Origin: a gamma proteobacterium HdN1
GTDB lineage: Bacteria; Pseudomonadota; Gammaproteobacteria; Pseudomonadales; Ketobacteraceae
Direction of reading: 5' to 3'
Length of the DNA stretch: 64,000 bases
Assembly (NCBI GenBank): GCA_000198515.1
Contig: FP929140.1
Coordinates: 2,888,527 to 2,952,526 of the forward strand
The notes beneath the pieces were generated by a model that had not been told where the DNA came from, did not search any database, and saw nothing but the letters and a program-made list of their open reading frames with translations. Both the position numbers and the translations under genes were made by a program. Shown here piece after piece: positions 60,865-64,000 of the stretch (its first letter is position 1; each line of letters begins with the position of its first letter).

Positions 60865-62109
60865 ATGAGAGATCAAAATCGTTCCGAATTCAACGTGGCT
60901 CGTTATTGGGCGCCGGTTGCAGCAGTGTTCTTCGCGTTTGCCGTAACCGCTTTTTTTGCGGCACCCTCAAAGGTGTCTGCTCATGATCACGCGCCCGCAG
61001 CTGCGCCGCACATCGATGAAAAAAATAAACATGATCACGCACAGGGACATGAAAATAATGAGGATCGTGGTGGGGAAAGCGAACATGAGCATGAGGAAAG
61101 TTCTGACGTTGAACTTTCCGAGGCACAGCAGAAATTTGCGGGTATCAGAGTCGTGGCACTTCAGCCGGAAGTCGTGCACTACTCGCTTGTTGCGCCTGGA
61201 GAATTGCAGAGTAATGGCTATACAAGTTATGAAATTTCCGCTCGCGTCCCCTCTGTGGTATTGCAGCGGTATGTGATGCTAGGGGAGAGCGTGAAGGAGG
61301 GGCAAGCGCTGTTGTCGCTATTTAGTGAAGAAGTTGCGGAGGCACAAAGTGCGTATCGTATCGCGTTTCACGAATGGCAGCGTGTAAAAGCACTGGGCCG
61401 ATCTGCCGTAGGGGATAGTCGTTATTTTAATGCTCAAGCGGGTTTTGAGGCGGCAGCAGGAAAGTTGCGGGTGTTTGGGCTTTCTGATCCAGATATGCGA
61501 GCGCTTGAAGGAGATGAAAAAATTCGTGCGGGTGAATACGTCTTGCGCGCATCTAAAGAAGGCCTGATTTTAAAGGATGATTTTCATCAGGGGCAGCGGG
61601 TTGAAGCCGGCCAGTCACTGCTATCGTTAGTGGATGAATCCGTGCTTTGGGTGGACGCACGCTTGCCGCCCGGAAAAGTGCTTGCGCTTACGGAAGCTAC
61701 GCAGGCGACGATTGTGCTGGAAGGCACGAGTTTTCCGGCTCAGCTCACCCAGGCATCTCATCGGATTGATCCCCGCACTCGTACGCGCGCGGTGCGTTTA
61801 AGTGTGGAAAATCCTGATCATAAGCTGCACGCAGGGCAGTTTGTGGAAGTGCATTTCATCTGTAGTACAGAAGTTCCTGTGCTGTCGCTACCGGAGTCTG
61901 CTGTATTGCGTGGCGCAGACGGTGATTGGCAGGTATTTATCGAGGAAGCACCAGGCCGCTATGTTCCGAAGGAAGTTGAGGTTCAGCAGGCGCTCGACAA
62001 TCGGCTGGTGATCAGCGGCATTGACGCAGGTACGCGTGTGGTAAGTGCTGGTGCATTCTTTGTGCAATCAGAGTTTGCCAAGAGCGGCTTTGAAGTTCAT
62101 AACCACTAA
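60865..62109 (+). CDS. czcB: CzcB-like periplasmic adaptor of heavy-metal RND pump
   Basis: A 414-residue membrane fusion protein with a signal/anchor segment (ARYWAPVAAVFFAFAVTAFF). A His/Glu-rich stretch (HDHAPAAAPHIDEKNKHDHA, about 42-62) just after export probably binds metal, and then an acidic segment follows. The barrel-sandwich domain has R-V-P-S-V-V-L-Q-R and GESVKEGQALLSLFSEEVAE; the helical hairpin follows, then a beta-barrel and a membrane-proximal domain ending KSGFEVHNH. czcA follows after 10 bp. Confidence 0.93.
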   Translation: MRDQNRSEFNVARYWAPVAAVFFAFAVTAFFAAPSKVSAHDHAPAAAPHIDEKNKHDHAQGHENNEDRGGESEHEHEESSDVELSEAQQKFAGIRVVALQPEVVHYSLVAPGELQSNGYTSYEISARVPSVVLQRYVMLGESVKEGQALLSLFSEEVAEAQSAYRIAFHEWQRVKALGRSAVGDSRYFNAQAGFEAAAGKLRVFGLSDPDMRALEGDEKIRAGEYVLRASKEGLILKDDFHQGQRVEAGQSLLSLVDESVLWVDARLPPGKVLALTEATQATIVLEGTSFPAQLTQASHRIDPRTRTRAVRLSVENPDHKLHAGQFVEVHFICSTEVPVLSLPESAVLRGADGDWQVFIEEAPGRYVPKEVEVQQALDNRLVISGIDAGTRVVSAGAFFVQSEFAKSGFEVHNH

Positions 62110-62119
62110 GGACGTTACC

Positions 62120-64000
62120 ATGCTCAATTTTATTATTGATGCGGGCGTGCGTAATCGTCTGCTGATCGTGCTGTTGCTTGCTGTGTTTGTTGCTGGAGCA
62201 GCGGTTTTGCTGCCAAGGCTTAATCTTGATGCTTTTCCCGATGTCACCCGCGTGCAGGTGGAAATCAATACTGAGGCACCGGGCCTTGCCGCCGAAGAGG
62301 TTGAGCAGCTGATCACGTTTCCGATTGAAGCGGTGATGTACGCACTACCTGACGTGGAGTCGGTGCGCTCCGTTTCAAAAACAGGGCTTTCGGGAGTGAC
62401 CGTTGCATTCAAGGACGGAACCGATGTTTATGCTGCGCGCCAGTGGGTTTTTGAGCGTCTGGAAGCCGCACGTTCAGAAATTCCGGATGGTGTAGGAACT
62501 CCGGAAATGGGGCCGAACACTTCTGGGTTGGGGCAGGTGTTTCAGTATTTGCTGCGCAGTGAAGTGCCGGGGCAGTACGATGCGATGACTCTACGCAGCC
62601 TAAATGACTGGGTTGCAAAGTTGCTATTGGCCCCCGTCCCAGGCGTTACGGAAGTGCTTTCTTACGGTGGTGAGGTGCGCCAATATCAGATCAACGTTGA
62701 TCCATCTCGCCTTTTATCCTACCAGATCAGTATGGATGACATTGTCACTGCCATTGAAACCAATAACCGTAACGCGGGCGGTTGGTACTTGGATCGTGGT
62801 GCAGAGCAACTGGTCATTCGTGGCGTCGGCTGGGTGCGCGGTGGGACGGATGGGCTTGAAGATCTTGCGAATATTCCAGTTCGCATCGTAAAAGGTGTGC
62901 CAGTAAAGGTGCGGGATGTTGCGCGCGTGGAATTTGGCGCTGAAATTCGTCAAGGGGCCGTGAGTATGATGCGGCGCGGTTCGGATGGCAAGCCAGAAGT
63001 ATTGGGCGAGGTGGTCGCAGGGATTGTGCTAAAGCGGATGGGGGCGAATACAGATGCAACGCTTCGTGGCGTTCGTGAACGTTTGCCCGCAATTCAGGCG
63101 GCGTTGCCTAAGGGCGTAGTGATCGAGCCTTTCTATGATCAAGGTGATTTGATTGATAAGGCGGTTCACACTGTAACGAAAGCGTTATTAGAAGCGTTTA
63201 TTCTGATTGTCGTTGTTTTGTTGTTGTTCTTGATGAACTTAAGGGCTGCGTTATTGGTGCTGATTTCGGTGCCTGTTTCGATCGGAATTGCGCTGATGGT
63301 AATGGCGTGGTGGGGGCTTTCCGCCAATCTGATGTCGCTGGGCGGGCTTGCGATTGCCATTGGGATAATGGTGGATGGTTCTGTGGTGATGATGGAACAC
63401 ATCTTTAGCCATCTTTCTGGGCGAGAGCGGCACGGTATTGCGTTGCGGATTCAGGAGGCTGCGCGAGAAGTTGGAAGGCCGGTGTTCTTTGCGGTACTGA
63501 TTATTGTCATTGTGTTTGCACCCCTTTTTAGTTTGGAAGGTGTGGAGGGCAAGCTGTTTCAGCCGATGGCAATTTCCATCGTATTGGCAATGCTGGCATC
63601 GCTTTGGGTGGCGTTAATGATGGTGCCTGCGCTTGCGACGTATTTGTTTCGGGCGGGAGTTGAGCATCGTGAAGCACTTTTGATGCGCTGGTTGACCGCT
63701 GCCTATCGCAAATTGCTTTCCATTGCGTTAACGGCGCGCGCGAGTGTTGTCGGGGTTGCGCTTATGCTATTCATCGCGGCGATCTGGCTTGTGCCGCATT
63801 TAGGCAGTGAGTTTGTGCCGGAGCTGGAGGAGGGAACGATCAATATTCGGGTCACGCTGGCGCCCTCCGCAAATCTGGATACATCTCTGTCAGTTGCGCA
63901 AAAGCTGGAGGAAATTCTGCTGGAGTTTCCTGAAGTTTTATATGCGACCAGCAGAATTGGCCGGGCGGAATTGGGAGGTGATCCTGAACCTGTGTCGAAC
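62120..64000 (+). CDS. czcA: CzcA-like heavy-metal RND transporter (partial)
   Basis: The first 627 codons of a large RND pump; the gene runs past the window. The start MLNFIIDAGVRNRLLIVLLL leads into the first helix, then the porter domains (QTEAPGLAAEEVE-like NTEAPGLAAEEVEQLITFPI). The fourth helix carries GGLAIAIGIMVDGSVVMMEH, matching the heavy-metal efflux signature with an Asp in the proton relay. The pump exports divalent cations such as zinc, cobalt or cadmium; the exact metal cannot be told. Confidence 0.95.
   Translation, partial: MLNFIIDAGVRNRLLIVLLLAVFVAGAAVLLPRLNLDAFPDVTRVQVEINTEAPGLAAEEVEQLITFPIEAVMYALPDVESVRSVSKTGLSGVTVAFKDGTDVYAARQWVFERLEAARSEIPDGVGTPEMGPNTSGLGQVFQYLLRSEVPGQYDAMTLRSLNDWVAKLLLAPVPGVTEVLSYGGEVRQYQINVDPSRLLSYQISMDDIVTAIETNNRNAGGWYLDRGAEQLVIRGVGWVRGGTDGLEDLANIPVRIVKGVPVKVRDVARVEFGAEIRQGAVSMMRRGSDGKPEVLGEVVAGIVLKRMGANTDATLRGVRERLPAIQAALPKGVVIEPFYDQGDLIDKAVHTVTKALLEAFILIVVVLLLFLMNLRAALLVLISVPVSIGIALMVMAWWGLSANLMSLGGLAIAIGIMVDGSVVMMEHIFSHLSGRERHGIALRIQEAAREVGRPVFFAVLIIVIVFAPLFSLEGVEGKLFQPMAISIVLAMLASLWVALMMVPALATYLFRAGVEHREALLMRWLTAAYRKLLSIALTARASVVGVALMLFIAAIWLVPHLGSEFVPELEEGTINIRVTLAPSANLDTSLSVAQKLEEILLEFPEVLYATSRIGRAELGGDPEPVSN

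Overview
The window is a gammaproteobacterial chromosome segment. The evidence is gene order typical of Pseudomonas and its relatives: priA, argS, a SPOR-domain gene, hslV, hslU, a DUF971 gene, ubiE, hisE and tatABC on the minus strand, and tRNA-Leu, rnr, rlmB, then rpsF, priB, rpsR, a DUF2232 gene and rplI. I do not name a genus.

Region by region. 0-18.4 kb (minus strand): a polysaccharide flippase, a hotdog thioesterase, the housekeeping block tatCBA to argS, a secreted FG-GAP/RTX-like protein, a small conserved protein, a RelBE-type toxin-antitoxin pair, an HD-GYP protein and priA. 18.51-39.19 kb: a complete Tn3-family transposon of about 20.7 kb. It has 38-bp terminal inverted repeats (36/38 matching) and a perfect 5-bp target duplication (GTGAC), and it sits between priA and tRNA-Leu. 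Its backbone is tnpA, tnpS (tyrosine recombinase) and a divergent tnpT (KfrA-like), as in the Tn4651 group, with a palindrome-rich resolution region between tnpS and tnpT. Its cargo is a type I secretion operon (hlyB-like, hlyD-like, an unknown exported protein, and a 3,043-residue RTX protein) plus a convergent esterase gene.

39.2-43.1 kb: tRNA-Leu(CAG), rnr, rlmB. 43.1-53.2 kb: a yfaA-T-S-Q-P (mag-like) operon built around a bacterial alpha-2-macroglobulin that keeps a thioester motif. 53.2-55.7 kb: a lone type III secretion switch gene (sctU type) and two unrecognised genes. 55.9-58.5 kb: the rpsF-priB-rpsR-DUF2232-rplI operon with a strong terminator. 59-64 kb: a heavy-metal RND efflux operon (czcI-like, czcC, czcB, czcA); czcA runs off the window.

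Two themes stand out. First, an entire RTX/type I secretion module, including a five-unit array of exactly 492-bp repeats, lies inside one transposon with intact-looking ends and transposition genes. It lacks its own TolC and acyltransferase, so it would depend on host export proteins. Second, short tandem repeats with a five-residue period occur in unrelated genes (tatB, priA, rnr, yfaT, yfaS, the czcI-like gene), and 12-17-bp repeats occur in several intergenic spaces. This suggests a genome prone to small repeat expansions.
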